Assembly: GCA_964404745.1 (NCBI GenBank)
Contig: CAYOLG010000016.1
Span: forward strand, 45,197-109,196
DNA: 64,000 nucleotides
Reading direction: 5' to 3'
From: Pelagisphaera sp964404745
Lineage (GTDB): Bacteria; Verrucomicrobiota; Verrucomicrobiia; Opitutales; Opitutaceae
The translations under genes were made by a program, and so were the position numbers. Positions 9,384 through 18,157 of the stretch are shown here, piece after piece. Numbering within the stretch: position 1 is the first letter of the stretch; each line of letters opens with the position of its first letter. Under the pieces are notes generated by a model, which was not told the DNA's origin, made no database searches, and saw only the letters and a program-made list of their open reading frames with translations.

Positions 9384-9556
9384 ATCTTTACAATGACGGA
9401 GCTGTTGCTTCGTTGCTGATTTAGGTAGCGACCGACCTCCGGGGGCCACCGAACGATACGATCGTTCAGTTTAGTTAAGTCAATTTGGACGCTCGGAAAT
9501 CGTCTGCTACCTTATGCCAAAAAGGGTGTCTAGAAAAGACGATCTAACTGGCAAGT

Positions 9557-9611
9557 GGTAGGGCTGCTTGTCCCCAAGCAGACGCATAGGATTGGGACGA
9601 TCCTCCCTGCC
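9557..9611. repeat. Palindromic intergenic element, GGTAGGG family
   Basis: It opens with GGTAGGG, has a perfect 7-bp hairpin CTGCTTG-TCCC-CAAGCAG (9564-9581), and closes with CCTCCCTGCC at 9602-9611. The same borders occur in several other intergenic places in the window, and an almost matching hairpin (CCGCTTG-CCCC-CAAGCGG) is found at 48942-48963. Confidence 0.7.
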
Positions 9612-9654
9612 AAAAATCCGGAGAGAATAGATAGATGAAATCGGTTTTATCAAC

Positions 9655-9682
9655 GTAGGGTCGCCGCAAGCGGCGACCCTAC
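9655..9682. repeat. Perfect 12-bp hairpin, GGTAGGG family
   Basis: GTAGGGTCGCCG, a CAAG loop, then CGGCGACCCTAC: a perfect 12-bp stem with a 4-base loop. It lies 13 bases beyond the stop of the threonine-synthase-like gene and could double as a transcript 3' end, although no T-run follows. Confidence 0.75.
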
Positions 9683-9695
9683 CTATAAACACTCT

Positions 9696-10757
9696 CTAAA
9701 CAAACAAATCAGTCGCTTCAACGATCGGACAAGCACGATCGGCATTAATCCGTTGCACCGATTCCGGATCCTTAAAGCCTGACCCCGTAACCAAGCAAAC
9801 AATACGTTGGGCGCGATTAACATCGCCCTTTTTGACAGCCTTGGCCAAACCCGCCAAGGCTACCGCTCCCGCAGGTTCGCTGAAGACACCTTCTTCCCGC
9901 GCCAATAGACGCTGCATCTCCCAGACCTCCTCATCGCCAACAAGATGACCCGTACCGCCCGTTTCCCGGCACTTGCTAATCACCTCATCCCCGTCGATGA
10001 CGCTGGCAACCTGCAATCCGCTGATCGACGTGGAGCACTCCACCTCCCTGCCCTTCGCCTCGCCATTTCGTAAAGCGCTGGCCACCGTGTCATTGCCTGC
10101 TGGCTGAACGCAGTGGATCGCCGGGCTTTGATCGCCCGACTTGGCAAAGCCGCGAGCTGTTGCCAAGGCAAGACCGCCACCGCCCACCGGGCAAAATACG
10201 GAGTCCCATCCTTCATCGAACTCCTCCACTAGTTCGAATGCAATGCTCTCGACCCCTTCCATTCCCTCCGGACTGTAAGCATAGGCGCTGATCTGCAACG
10301 CATGTCCCGGTTTCTGCCCCAGAGCGTTCAGTCGATCAAACACCGCCGTCGTTATTCCCGCGTCTAAACCAAAGCCACGCACGCGGATCACCTCGGCCCC
10401 ATAGGCCATCATCTGCTGCAGTTTCCCCGTAGGCGCTGATTCGACCACGGCAATCCGGCAACGCAATCCCGCCGCCGCGCAGTAGGCTGCCAGCGCGGCG
10501 CCCGTATTTCCGCTTGAAGTGGCTAAGCAAGTGTGGTCTCCCCGCTCCAACATTCGCGAAACGGCCAAAGCGGCGAATCGATCCTTATAGGATCCCGTCG
10601 GATTGGAGCCCTCCACTTTGAAATAAAGCTGATCCAGCCCCAGTGATGGACCGATCGCTCGCGATCTAATGCAGGGCGTCCCGCCTTCACCAAGGCTTAT
10701 GCGCCGATCCTCGCGCACCTTCGCCGAGTACCGGTCCACCCATATCCAAATACTCAT
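9696..10757 (-). CDS. Threonine synthase-like PLP enzyme (fold type II)
   Basis: A 353-residue pyridoxal-phosphate enzyme. The PLP lysine is K58 in NPTGSYKDR, the classical threonine synthase motif; SSGNTG (substrate/phosphate loop) and PVGGGGL (PLP phosphate clamp) follow in the expected order. Threonine synthase turns O-phosphohomoserine into threonine, but the same fold also serves threonine dehydratase, diaminopropionate lyase and EutB-type hydroxyectoine enzymes. Its place at the end of a catabolic block, four bases after an aldolase gene and near M24/AstE/M81 genes, hints that it may be a lyase for the compound handled by the block rather than housekeeping ThrC. That is inference; sequence alone supports the fold and cofactor strongly. 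Confidence 0.82.
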   Translation of the reverse strand: MSIWIWVDRYSAKVREDRRISLGEGGTPCIRSRAIGPSLGLDQLYFKVEGSNPTGSYKDRFAALAVSRMLERGDHTCLATSSGNTGAALAAYCAAAGLRCRIAVVESAPTGKLQQMMAYGAEVIRVRGFGLDAGITTAVFDRLNALGQKPGHALQISAYAYSPEGMEGVESIAFELVEEFDEGWDSVFCPVGGGGLALATARGFAKSGDQSPAIHCVQPAGNDTVASALRNGEAKGREVECSTSISGLQVASVIDGDEVISKCRETGGTGHLVGDEEVWEMQRLLAREEGVFSEPAGAVALAGLAKAVKKGDVNRAQRIVCLVTGSGFKDPESVQRINADRACPIVEATDLFV

Positions 10758-10761
10758 GACA

Positions 10762-11523
10762 TTAGTCGAGTTCCTCGAACAGTTGGATCGAGTTCTTGAG
10801 ACCGGACGACCAGTTGTGAAACTCGCTATTGTTGATCAGCAACTGGGCTCCCTGCGCCCGACGCTTCTTCATCTCCTCAATCGGGATCGTCGGACCGCCA
10901 AAGGCTTTGCCATGTTTCTTGCAGGCCGCAGCCACGATTTCCCAACCCTCGTCCAAGGTCATTTCTCCACTCTGTCGCAAACGTAGGCCGAGATCTCCCG
11001 GTCCCACGAAGATCAAGTCCACACCCTCGGTCGCCGCAATCGCTTCCGCGTTGCGAACGCCTTCGGGTGTTTCGATCTGGACCGCGAGAAAGGTCTCCCG
11101 ATTCGCCCACTCGACATATTCGTCTTCATCGTGGATATGAAAATCCGAATCCAAGCCGGCATTGTCTAGGCCCCGATCGCCAATCGGCGGAAACTTGACC
11201 GCATCGACAAGCATCCGCGCTTTTTCTGGCGTGGACACGTGCGGAATCAATAAGCCCGCAGCTCCGTCCTCGAGATACCGATACAATCCCGTTTTCTCCA
11301 AAGTCGGCGGACGCAGCATGATGTCTATGTCGTACAGGTGCGCGTAGGCTAGCATCGCCTGAATCTCGCGCACGGTTTGAGCCCGGTGCTCTAAATCCAG
11401 CCATATGCAATCGTATCCAGCTCGGGCAGCATGGCACACATAAGCCGGTATGTAATGCCCCAGTACACAGGCGCGAATCACTTCGCCATTTCGAATACGG
11501 GCCAAGGTTTTGCTATTTCTCAT
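10762..11523 (-). CDS. HpcH/HpaI-family class II aldolase
   Basis: A 253-residue metal-dependent aldolase of the HpcH/HpaI/citrate-lyase-like TIM-barrel family, which cleaves 2-keto-3-deoxy or 2-keto-4-hydroxy acids to pyruvate (or glyoxylate) and an aldehyde. Visible landmarks are WLDLEHRAQT (family WxDxEH), IPHVSTPEKA, AVQIETPEGVRNAEAIAA (the metal-binding Glu in IETPEG) and FVGPGDLGLRLRQ (second metal ligand Asp). Length is normal for the family. It is followed after 4 bases by the threonine-synthase-like gene and preceded by 79 bases after the SSS symporter, so they are probably one transcript. It would produce central metabolites at the end of a breakdown route. Confidence 0.9.
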   Translation of the reverse strand: MRNSKTLARIRNGEVIRACVLGHYIPAYVCHAARAGYDCIWLDLEHRAQTVREIQAMLAYAHLYDIDIMLRPPTLEKTGLYRYLEDGAAGLLIPHVSTPEKARMLVDAVKFPPIGDRGLDNAGLDSDFHIHDEDEYVEWANRETFLAVQIETPEGVRNAEAIAATEGVDLIFVGPGDLGLRLRQSGEMTLDEGWEIVAAACKKHGKAFGGPTIPIEEMKKRRAQGAQLLINNSEFHNWSSGLKNSIQLFEELD

Positions 11524-11602
11524 AAGTTAGGGGATGTAAAATGTTTGTGCTGATCGATAATCACCGTCAAGCAAGCACATCTTGTTGATAGCCTATCATG
11601 CC

Positions 11603-13105
11603 TCATCCGCTCGCCCTTCCTCTGTGTGGAAAGATCCAGCTCGCCACCACCCCCACAGTCAACCCGACGACAAGGGCAACGGGCGCGATCCACTGGAAAC
11701 TCACCGGGTCCAGCCCCGTCTCTGGATTCTTGCCAAAAATCGATCCCGAAAAGGCCACCAGCGCCGCCGCGCTCACACTCGCCACTGTAGCCAGCCAAAC
11801 ACCAATCGGGCTGGCGAAGCGCGTGAATACCGCGAAGAAGAAGAGCAGCGAGATGGGCACCGTCAGCAAATTCACGGTCTTATTCGTGACTGCCACGAAA
11901 TTGCCGGGAATGTGTTCCATAAAGGTGCTCAACAGAACCACTACAACCCCGATGCTGAACGCCAAAAGACGGGCGTAACGCACATGCTGAATTTCATTCT
12001 CCGGCTTCCGTCCAAAGCGATCGAGCAAATCGGTCATCACTACCGCCGTGATCGAGTTCACTCCCGAATCGATACTAGACATCGCGGCAGCGAATAGTCC
12101 TGACACCACTAGGCCAGTCACAAACGGCGGCAATTGGAAAGCAATGAAGTGCGGGAAGATTTTGTCTGCCTGGGCTTTGAGACCTCCGACCTCAGGCAAA
12201 AGATCCGGATGAGCTTGGTAGTATCCCAGCAATGACACCCCGACGAATCCCAGCGTCACCCCGACGATCATTCCGATCGTCAATTGCGTCGCAATCGCCC
12301 GTCGCGCAGCTCGAACGTTTTCGGTCGCCATGAATCGTTGCACGGAGACTTGGTCTCCCATCGACGTGCACACCAGCCAGAGAAAAACTGAAATCACCGA
12401 CCCCGCTACCGTTACTCGGGTTGACGGGTCTAGACTGAAAACAGGTTGATGATCCCAAATATCCCCCTTCCATTCCGTCGGGAACCACCCAAAGCCACCC
12501 AACTTCCAAGTCACGGTCCCAATCACCAGCAGCGCCCCTCCATAGAGGAGGATCGTTTGCATCAGGTCCGTGATCACCACAGCCTTCAGCCCGCCAAGAG
12601 ATGTGTAGGTAATGGCAAACAGACCCGTTACCGCTACTATCCAAGGTACCCACTCCTCGCCAGCGCCAATCATGATGGCGATCGCCTTGGAGGTGAGAAA
12701 AACCAGCAACGACATCCACACCAGCCGCAAAAGGATGAACATTCCCATGCCCAGCAAACGCACGCTCAAGCCCAACCGCATTTCCAGCAGTTCGTAAGCG
12801 CTCGTCACACGACGTTGCATATAAGCAGGCAGTATCCAAAACCCAACGACTAAGAATGCGAACGGATAGGCAATGTAGTTCGAGAGATACACAGGCCCCT
12901 TCCCCATCACTTCGCCCGGGATGGCCAAGTAGGTGATCGTGCTCAGCAGGGTTGCGAAGAGCGAAACCCCGATCAGCAAAGCGTTCATTCGCCCCGAACC
13001 TACGAAGTACTCGCTCGTGTCTTTCTGCCTTCGGCTCATCCACCACCCCAACCCAATGGTCGAGGAGGCATAGAGTCCGAGAATAATCCAATCGATAAGG
13101 GTCAT
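11603..13105 (-). CDS. Sodium:solute symporter (SSS family)
   Basis: A 500-residue integral membrane protein of the SSS family (PutP/SGLT-like), which brings in a solute with sodium. About 13 hydrophobic segments can be followed. Family features include the start WIILGLYASSTIGLGWWMSRR, the first half motif SEYFVGSGRMN, TYTSLGGLKAVVITD, and SGLFAAAMSSIDSGVNSI in the eighth segment, where Ser residues bind Na+ in the family. The start at 13105 gives the normal short periplasmic N-terminus. It lies between a repeat-rich gap region upstream and the aldolase gene downstream; by position it is the likely importer of the compound broken down by the neighbouring enzymes. Confidence 0.93.
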   Translation of the reverse strand: MTLIDWIILGLYASSTIGLGWWMSRRQKDTSEYFVGSGRMNALLIGVSLFATLLSTITYLAIPGEVMGKGPVYLSNYIAYPFAFLVVGFWILPAYMQRRVTSAYELLEMRLGLSVRLLGMGMFILLRLVWMSLLVFLTSKAIAIMIGAGEEWVPWIVAVTGLFAITYTSLGGLKAVVITDLMQTILLYGGALLVIGTVTWKLGGFGWFPTEWKGDIWDHQPVFSLDPSTRVTVAGSVISVFLWLVCTSMGDQVSVQRFMATENVRAARRAIATQLTIGMIVGVTLGFVGVSLLGYYQAHPDLLPEVGGLKAQADKIFPHFIAFQLPPFVTGLVVSGLFAAAMSSIDSGVNSITAVVMTDLLDRFGRKPENEIQHVRYARLLAFSIGVVVVLLSTFMEHIPGNFVAVTNKTVNLLTVPISLLFFFAVFTRFASPIGVWLATVASVSAAALVAFSGSIFGKNPETGLDPVSFQWIAPVALVVGLTVGVVASWIFPHRGRASG

Positions 13106-13157
13106 AGAAGCGAATTATGCACTTGGTAGCGGTCGATCTTCCCGCAATCGCGCATGC

Positions 13158-13326
13158 GCGTCAACTTAAGTCGCTTTCTTTGCAGGAAGCTAGCNNNNNN
13201 NNNNNNNNNNNNNNNNNNNNNNNNNNNNNNNNNNNNNNNNNNNNNNNNNNNNNNNNNNNNNNNNNNNNNNNNNNNNNNNNNNNNNNNNNNNNNNAGCCAA
13301 TCGGCATAGTTTAGTTAAGTTGACGC
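13158..13326. repeat. Inverted repeat flanking an assembly gap
   Basis: GCGTCAACTTAA at 13158-13169 and its exact reverse complement TTAAGTTGACGC at 13315-13326 flank the N run. The gap therefore sits inside a palindromic or inverted-repeat-bounded element that the assembler could not close. Confidence 0.6.
13195..13294. other. Assembly gap (100 N)
   Basis: A run of exactly 100 N, a conventional placeholder for a gap of unknown size. It falls between the symporter gene and the M81 gene, so continuity of that operon across it is not proven. Confidence 0.99.
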
Positions 13327-13477
13327 CTGTGCGCTCAGCAAGGCAACCCATGTAAATGATGGCCGCACGGTGGTCCCGTCGCAGCAACTTGAGCGTCGGC
13401 GTGAGATTGGCCGCTACCTTTTCCCCTGCGGTCAAGATCTGGCTGTTACCAACTGTTGTTGTACATGAATTCATCAT
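13295..13477 (-). CDS. Possible small ORF cut by the gap
   Basis: From an ATG at 13477 an open frame of about 60 codons runs into the N gap. The peptide (MMNSCTTTVGNS..., then LKLLRRDHRAAIIYMGCLAERTG) has no domain I recognise. It begins just after a repeat cluster and its distal part overlaps the inverted repeat bounding the gap, so it could be part of a mobile or repetitive element, or simply not a gene. Confidence 0.25.
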
Positions 13478-13499
13478 AGATTTATTCTATGCGGCGTAG

Positions 13500-13560
13500 C
13501 GCATGCGCTGGCCCTACCACGTCATACGATTGTAGGGCTCGCGCTTGCGCGATACCGCGG
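13500..13560. repeat. GC-rich palindromic intergenic repeat cluster
   Basis: Contains GCATGCGC, CCCTACC (13512-13518) and GTAGGGCTCGCGCTTGCGCG (from 13532), whose second half folds on itself (CGCG/CGCG). The CCCTACC and GTAGGG edges match the dispersed GGTAGGG family. Confidence 0.5.
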
Positions 13561-13612
13561 TACCTGAGTAGAGTCTTGGCAAAGTTAAATTCGTGATACA
13601 CTCCCTTGTACG

Positions 13613-15091
13613 CTAAATTTCAAAGGGAAACAGGGGTTGGCGGCGACGTTTGTAGCTTAGCTGCGTCATGTCCGCTCTAGTAACTCCAGGGGTATCGACA
13701 AATAGGATGGATCGGGCGATCGGACAGTATGCGGCAAGTGGAGCAATAACGCCTTTGGCGACGATGATACTGAATTCTAGAGGGTCCAGACCGAAGTCGG
13801 TTAGCTGCTTGAGACTGAACGGCGGGACTCGTTTGGAGATTAGCATGACCGTGATTCCACTGTCAACAGTACGGACGATGGCCGTTGGCCCCTGATCAAA
13901 GTCGGTAAATCCACCATGACGGGCAATCGTCTCCTTGAACTTTCCTTGATGCAGAGAAATCACTCGGAAGACAGCTCTAAAAGGCTCTCCGTGTAGAGAG
14001 TCGCTTTTCCCGCCAATCGTGAGTTCCAACTCCGAGCCAACGCCCGTTTCATGAGCAATGAGGGCGGCCTCTGGGTCGTACAGGATCGCAACGGAGCGTT
14101 CCGCGCCGATATCATGGAGCTCTCTGAGCAGACATGTGCCATCGGCTGACGAACCCCCGCCGATATTATCTCCCATATCCAAGAGGAGGGTCGGGAATTT
14201 TCCAGCTTCCAGGGCTATCTTCACCGCGTCCTTCGGATTGGTGAAAACCGGTTCGAAGCTACGTCTTTGTTCCCACATGCGCGCGCCGATTTCCTCAGCG
14301 ATTTCCGCGGCCAGATCCTGATTATTGTCGGCAACGACAAGGATCGACGACCCCATCTCGGCCACATCGGCGTAAGGAAATCCCAATACCATGGAATGCG
14401 AGAGGACGCCTTCACGACCGGCGATCTTGGCAGCCCGTTCATACAAATCCGATAGGGGTGGCCTGGATGTGTTTTGGGTTTGAATATTGATCGCCATCGA
14501 GGGAAAGCTTGCTATCTGAACTGGCGCAACCTCGCCTCGCAACGCCCCTGCCAACAAATCGGCAGCTTTGCGCCCCGTTTCACGCTGGTCTAAGTGCGGA
14601 TTGGTTGCATAGGCGATCAATGCGTTAGTGGCATTCACCATCAACTGCGAAAGATTGGCGTGCGGATCGATGGTACCGACTATAGGCGTATCCTGCCCCA
14701 CTACCGCCCGGACCTGACTCAACCAATAACCGTCGGCATCGGGATGATTCTCGGCCACCGTCGCTCCATGCGGCGCCGCCAGAATGCCGTCCAAAGGCCC
14801 GGCAGCCCTGAGTTCGGAAAGCATCTCTAAGACCAAGGTATCGAAAGCCTGGGCTTCGATAATGCCAAAGGGTATCGCTCGCGCTAGAAAAAGGGGTACA
14901 GCCTCTAAGTTCGCCGCTTCAAGCCCTGCAAAAAATCCGCCCACCTCGTGCGGCGCTTTAGCCATCTGCCTGCGAATATCTTCTCCGGTCAGGTAGAGGT
15001 CCTCCCGGAAATGCTGAAGCGTTGTCCTACCATCGATGAAGGTATTCGATTCTTGGAGAAGCCCAATGATGCCCACGCGTTTTAAACTCAT
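13613..15091 (-). CDS. M81 family metallopeptidase (MlrC-like)
   Basis: A 492-residue member of the M81/MlrC family. MlrC finishes breakdown of linearised microcystin, but most homologues sit in catabolic operons for small amides or amino acid derivatives. Visible features are the N-terminal VGIIGLLQESNTF, the segment DGILAAPHGATVAENHPDADG, VGTIDPHANLS (likely metal-binding Asp/His) and LLDMGDNIGGGSSADGT, which together are diagnostic. The ATG at 15091 is chosen because it overlaps the AstE-like stop as TGATG; an upstream TTG at 15103 gives four extra residues and is less likely. The tight coupling with AstE-like and M24 genes suggests successive hydrolysis steps on one compound. Confidence 0.88.
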   Translation of the reverse strand: MSLKRVGIIGLLQESNTFIDGRTTLQHFREDLYLTGEDIRRQMAKAPHEVGGFFAGLEAANLEAVPLFLARAIPFGIIEAQAFDTLVLEMLSELRAAGPLDGILAAPHGATVAENHPDADGYWLSQVRAVVGQDTPIVGTIDPHANLSQLMVNATNALIAYATNPHLDQRETGRKAADLLAGALRGEVAPVQIASFPSMAINIQTQNTSRPPLSDLYERAAKIAGREGVLSHSMVLGFPYADVAEMGSSILVVADNNQDLAAEIAEEIGARMWEQRRSFEPVFTNPKDAVKIALEAGKFPTLLLDMGDNIGGGSSADGTCLLRELHDIGAERSVAILYDPEAALIAHETGVGSELELTIGGKSDSLHGEPFRAVFRVISLHQGKFKETIARHGGFTDFDQGPTAIVRTVDSGITVMLISKRVPPFSLKQLTDFGLDPLEFSIIVAKGVIAPLAAYCPIARSILFVDTPGVTRADMTQLSYKRRRQPLFPFEI

Positions 15092-16011
15092 CAGGGAATC
15101 CAATTCTTTATCAATTCAGTTTCTAGAATGACTGCCAGGCTGTCTCCCGCTTTCACGGCAGGACATTTTCGCAAAACAATAACGCGGCCACTTTTGTCTG
15201 CGTAAACCGCTATACTGGATCTACCCAGGGTGTCGACGATTATCCCCAGTATCTGGCCAGACTCGACGGATTGCCCAAGACCGACAACGGGTTCAAAATA
15301 ACCATCAGCCGGGCTTGGGTGGCAGATCTGCATATGGCCTGAATTAGGCCGCGGATCTTCCGTAACGGCTTCCGGTGCCGGAGGAGCTGGCCGAGGATCC
15401 AGCATGCCAACTTCAGCCATGACGTTGAGGCAGCCTTCAAAATAGGCTTGAACGCCTTTGGCCGAGCATCCCCCACCTCCCAGATATTCGGCGTAGATCG
15501 CCGGCACCTTAGCATCGCGAGCAACGGTTAACGTCCGGCCCTCCAGCTCAGCCGACGCACCCCAAACGATTGGTAGGCCAAAGGCTTTCGCCATCGAGCG
15601 TTGACTATCCAGTACCGAAGGATCGGATACTAGTTGATAGCCAACAAGGGGATCAACCTGCATCACGTTGCCACCCGAGTGAAGGTCGATGTAATAGTCA
15701 CTCTGGCGGATCAGTAGCGATAGTTGGTGGGCTATCTGTTCAGTCAGGGAGCCATCCTCCTTGCCAGGACAACGGCGGGCCAGGTCCAAGCTATCCTCCC
15801 CTACCCGTGACTTCCGGGCGAAAGCGGATTCGTTTACCACTGGAACCAAGGTGAGCTGACCTCTAAGTTGACTGTGATCTATGAATACGACAAGTTTGCG
15901 TATCGCCTCCATGCCCTCGTATTCGTCCCCGTGAACGCCAGCGGTTATAAGGAGCCGGGGTCCATCGCCGGCCGTTCCTTGGATGCTGACGCTCTGAAAG
16001 AGGGAAGACAT
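15091..16011 (-). CDS. Succinylglutamate desuccinylase/aspartoacylase-family deacylase
   Basis: A 306-residue zinc carboxypeptidase-fold deacylase (AstE/AspA/DoeB group), which removes an acyl group from an N-acyl amino acid. The zinc motif is HGDEYEG (H-x-x-E) near residue 45, and the third ligand lies in YIDLHSGG. A C-terminal all-beta domain ends the protein (GLGQSVESGQILGI). I chose the ATG at 16011 (MSSLFQ) over a longer frame from 16056 because the longer one would overlap the M24 gene. The nearest known biochemical analogue is DoeB (N-acetyl-diaminobutyrate deacetylase), because the next gene upstream is an M24 enzyme as in ectoine breakdown clusters. The substrate is not proven. Confidence 0.87.
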   Translation of the reverse strand: MSSLFQSVSIQGTAGDGPRLLITAGVHGDEYEGMEAIRKLVVFIDHSQLRGQLTLVPVVNESAFARKSRVGEDSLDLARRCPGKEDGSLTEQIAHQLSLLIRQSDYYIDLHSGGNVMQVDPLVGYQLVSDPSVLDSQRSMAKAFGLPIVWGASAELEGRTLTVARDAKVPAIYAEYLGGGGCSAKGVQAYFEGCLNVMAEVGMLDPRPAPPAPEAVTEDPRPNSGHMQICHPSPADGYFEPVVGLGQSVESGQILGIIVDTLGRSSIAVYADKSGRVIVLRKCPAVKAGDSLAVILETELIKNWIP

Positions 16012-16019
16012 ATGGATTT

Positions 16020-17117
16020 CTAGAGATCGAGCGAATATTGCGATAGACGTTGGCAACCGTTTTGGGTGATGAGGTAATTCTCTTCCAGACGAAGGCCGGC
16101 TCGAAGTTCCGGTCCGTAAAGCCCTGGTTCTACAGCCACGACGTCGCCCGCTTTGAGGGTGTCATCCCAATACGGATTGAGGTGCGGGTATTCATGGGCG
16201 TCTAGTCCGATTCCGTGCCCGAGGTGATGGAAAAAGGAATAGCCATTCCATCCCTCGAGTTTGGAATGGATCTCCTCAAAAAGGCTCCGGCAGCTAAGCC
16301 CTGGTCGCAGGTACTGCTCAAATTCAAGGTGCAGATAAGCTAGGACCTTCTGAGCCGCAACTTGCGGCTCCGTAGGTTGGCCATCAACGGCAAACCCTCG
16401 GCACAAATCGGAGCGGTAGCCGCGATAGCCAACCCCAATATCTAATATAGCGATTTCACCGGCTTCCGCGGCCCGTTGGCGAGGAAGCCCTCCCGGCTCG
16501 CCAGATCGAAAGTCGTTGCCCCAAGCGGAAAGCGGTTCACCAATGGCCTTGATGGCAGCCTCACGCATGGCGCCGAATAGCTCCACTTCGGTGAGTCCCG
16601 GCTTCAGGATGCGACGAGCTTCTTCGTAGGCGGCTTCCGTGGCCCCTATCGCGAAGCGCAGCATCTCTACTTCGTCTTCGAACTTTCGGCGCCTCAAGCG
16701 TTGGTATTCGGTCGTCATGTCGATCCAAGCGGTGGCATCCAGGAGACTGGGGAGGAGCTCGCCAGCCACGCCGACGCGATTCAAGGCCGCGAGGCAGGGT
16801 TTGACAACTACTGCAAGGCGCTCACCTGTATTCTCAACTAGGGTACAAAGTTCCTGAGGCTCGTAGGAAATGCATTGGTCCGCGGCCGGGGCATCCAGAT
16901 TTTCGCCAGGGGCGAAAAGAATCGTTTCACTGTCTTTTTGAACCAAAACCGCTACCGGCGTCAGGGATTGTTCGTGCCAGTAGCCGGTCAGGGCATGGAT
17001 ATAGTTGCGGTTGGCGAAAAGCGCCGCATCCAGATCCATTGAATCTAGGATTTGCTTCAGATCCGTTTGGCGCGATCGGCAGAGTTCAGGCTTAAGCGTA
17101 GGTTGTTGAATACTCAT
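16020..17117 (-). CDS. M24 family peptidase-like hydrolase (Xaa-Pro/creatinase/ectoine-hydrolase fold)
   Basis: A 365-residue pita-bread-fold enzyme. The N-terminal creatinase-like domain (about 1-135) holds ALFANRNYIHALTGYW. The catalytic domain has all five metal ligands of the M24 family: the two Asp of DIGVGYRGYRSD, the His of HLGHGIGLDAHEYPHL, the Glu of AVEPGLYG and the Glu of LRLEENYLIT. Start at 17117 is supported by CAAGAG just upstream and by the family start; the longer frame from 17279 runs back into the Gfo/Idh gene. M24 enzymes include prolidases, creatinase and the ectoine hydrolase DoeA. The AstE-like gene follows after 8 bases, which matches the DoeA-DoeB order. Confidence 0.9.
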   Translation of the reverse strand: MSIQQPTLKPELCRSRQTDLKQILDSMDLDAALFANRNYIHALTGYWHEQSLTPVAVLVQKDSETILFAPGENLDAPAADQCISYEPQELCTLVENTGERLAVVVKPCLAALNRVGVAGELLPSLLDATAWIDMTTEYQRLRRRKFEDEVEMLRFAIGATEAAYEEARRILKPGLTEVELFGAMREAAIKAIGEPLSAWGNDFRSGEPGGLPRQRAAEAGEIAILDIGVGYRGYRSDLCRGFAVDGQPTEPQVAAQKVLAYLHLEFEQYLRPGLSCRSLFEEIHSKLEGWNGYSFFHHLGHGIGLDAHEYPHLNPYWDDTLKAGDVVAVEPGLYGPELRAGLRLEENYLITQNGCQRLSQYSLDL

Positions 17118-17146
17118 CTCTTGATCCCTAAGTGGGTGGACTACCT

Positions 17147-18157
17147 CTATCCAGTCATAGCATCGGTTCGAACAAAACCGCCCGTTGTGTCCGAAGACTG
17201 CACGGCGGCGAGTACCGTCTTTAGCGTTTGTGTCGCATCGGCGATCGTGGAGCGAGGCTCCGCCTCTCCACGTATGCATTCAAGGAAGTGGCCGGCCTGA
17301 AGATAAAATAGATCGTCCCGATCGACACTCGCAACGTTGCCAAACTCCCAGGCGCCCGTTGAGCGGCGGAAGATCTGCAGTCTTTGCTCAGCGATGTCGA
17401 AACGGGCCGTCGCCTCTCTCCCAACTACTTCCATCTGAGTCTGGGCGTTGTGTTGAAACATGCAGACTGTCAGCACGGCTAGGCGCTCATCCGCAAAGCG
17501 AAAGGTGGCTGTGCCAAAGTCTTCGGTAGGGATATCCCGCAAGCCCATGTGCCGTTGAAATGAAGCGACCTCAGTAGCAGGCCCGAAAAACCATTCCAGC
17601 AAATTGATCCAATGCACCATGTGATCTTGAATGACCCCGCCACCGGTCTCCCGCCGCATGGCGTATTGCGGCGGCCAGGACGAGCGCATGTCCGGCCAGA
17701 ATTGTGTCAGCAATCCCGTCGCATGGGATACGTATCCTAGATCCCCATCCTGAATACGCTTTCTCAGCTCTTCCATGATCGGATCGAGACGCCAGCAAAA
17801 GGCCACGCCCACCCTAGCATCCTGGCCAGCCAGCTCGGCGCTAAGTTCGTCCAGACCGTCTATCGACATGGCCAACGGCTTTTCGCAAAGGATGTGCCCA
17901 CCGGAGACCGCCAGCTTGGATAGCATGGGGACGTGCATGTTGGTGGGAGTGCAGATCACGACCCCGTCAACATCGGCTAGGTCAACAGCCTCCCAATCGG
18001 AGTGAATGTTTTGAAGTCCGTACGCTCGCTGCAGCAAGTCTCGACGGGCCGTATCCGGCTCCGCGAGCGAGCAGCGAACACCCTCATGGCGTAGGAAGTT
18101 GCGGATATGCCGTTCACCGATCGAGCCGCCACCAATAATGAGAATATGCTCCCTCAC
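17147..18157 (-). CDS. Gfo/Idh/MocA-family oxidoreductase
   Basis: A 336-residue cytoplasmic NAD(P)-dependent dehydrogenase. The Rossmann motif is GGGSIGERHIRN, the catalytic-loop signature is CEKPLA (EKP), and GGGVIQDHMVHWIN corresponds to the family's conserved Asp/His active-site segment. The start is a GTG at 18157 that overlaps the end of the SDR gene as GTGA, a four-base coupling; no better ATG lies nearby. The family oxidises or reduces sugars, inositols and related polyols, and some members act on amino acid derivatives. Being inside the catabolic block, it probably carries out a redox step there. The M24 gene starts 29 bases after its stop. Confidence 0.92.
   Translation of the reverse strand: MREHILIIGGGSIGERHIRNFLRHEGVRCSLAEPDTARRDLLQRAYGLQNIHSDWEAVDLADVDGVVICTPTNMHVPMLSKLAVSGGHILCEKPLAMSIDGLDELSAELAGQDARVGVAFCWRLDPIMEELRKRIQDGDLGYVSHATGLLTQFWPDMRSSWPPQYAMRRETGGGVIQDHMVHWINLLEWFFGPATEVASFQRHMGLRDIPTEDFGTATFRFADERLAVLTVCMFQHNAQTQMEVVGREATARFDIAEQRLQIFRRSTGAWEFGNVASVDRDDLFYLQAGHFLECIRGEAEPRSTIADATQTLKTVLAAVQSSDTTGGFVRTDAMTG

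Larger units (their letters stand above)
9384..9695. other. Convergent intergenic region with hairpins
   Basis: This gap of 312 bases lies between the stop codons of the haem-protein gene (plus) and the threonine-synthase-like gene (minus). Beyond the two palindromic elements listed separately, it has a small hairpin GAACGAT-ACG-ATCGTTC at 9451-9467 followed by CAGTTTAGTTAAGT, which could end the upstream transcript but lacks a T-run. TTTAGTTAAGT recurs next to the N gap near 13310. I see no gene here. Confidence 0.5.

Noticed and set aside
9696..10757. Housekeeping threonine biosynthesis locus
   Set aside because: No homoserine kinase or dehydrogenase nearby; the neighbours are catabolic, so the name is kept as 'threonine synthase-like'.
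13500..13560. Possible CRISPR-like repeats in the GC-rich cluster
   Set aside because: Repeats are palindromic and not evenly spaced; there are no constant spacers and no cas genes.
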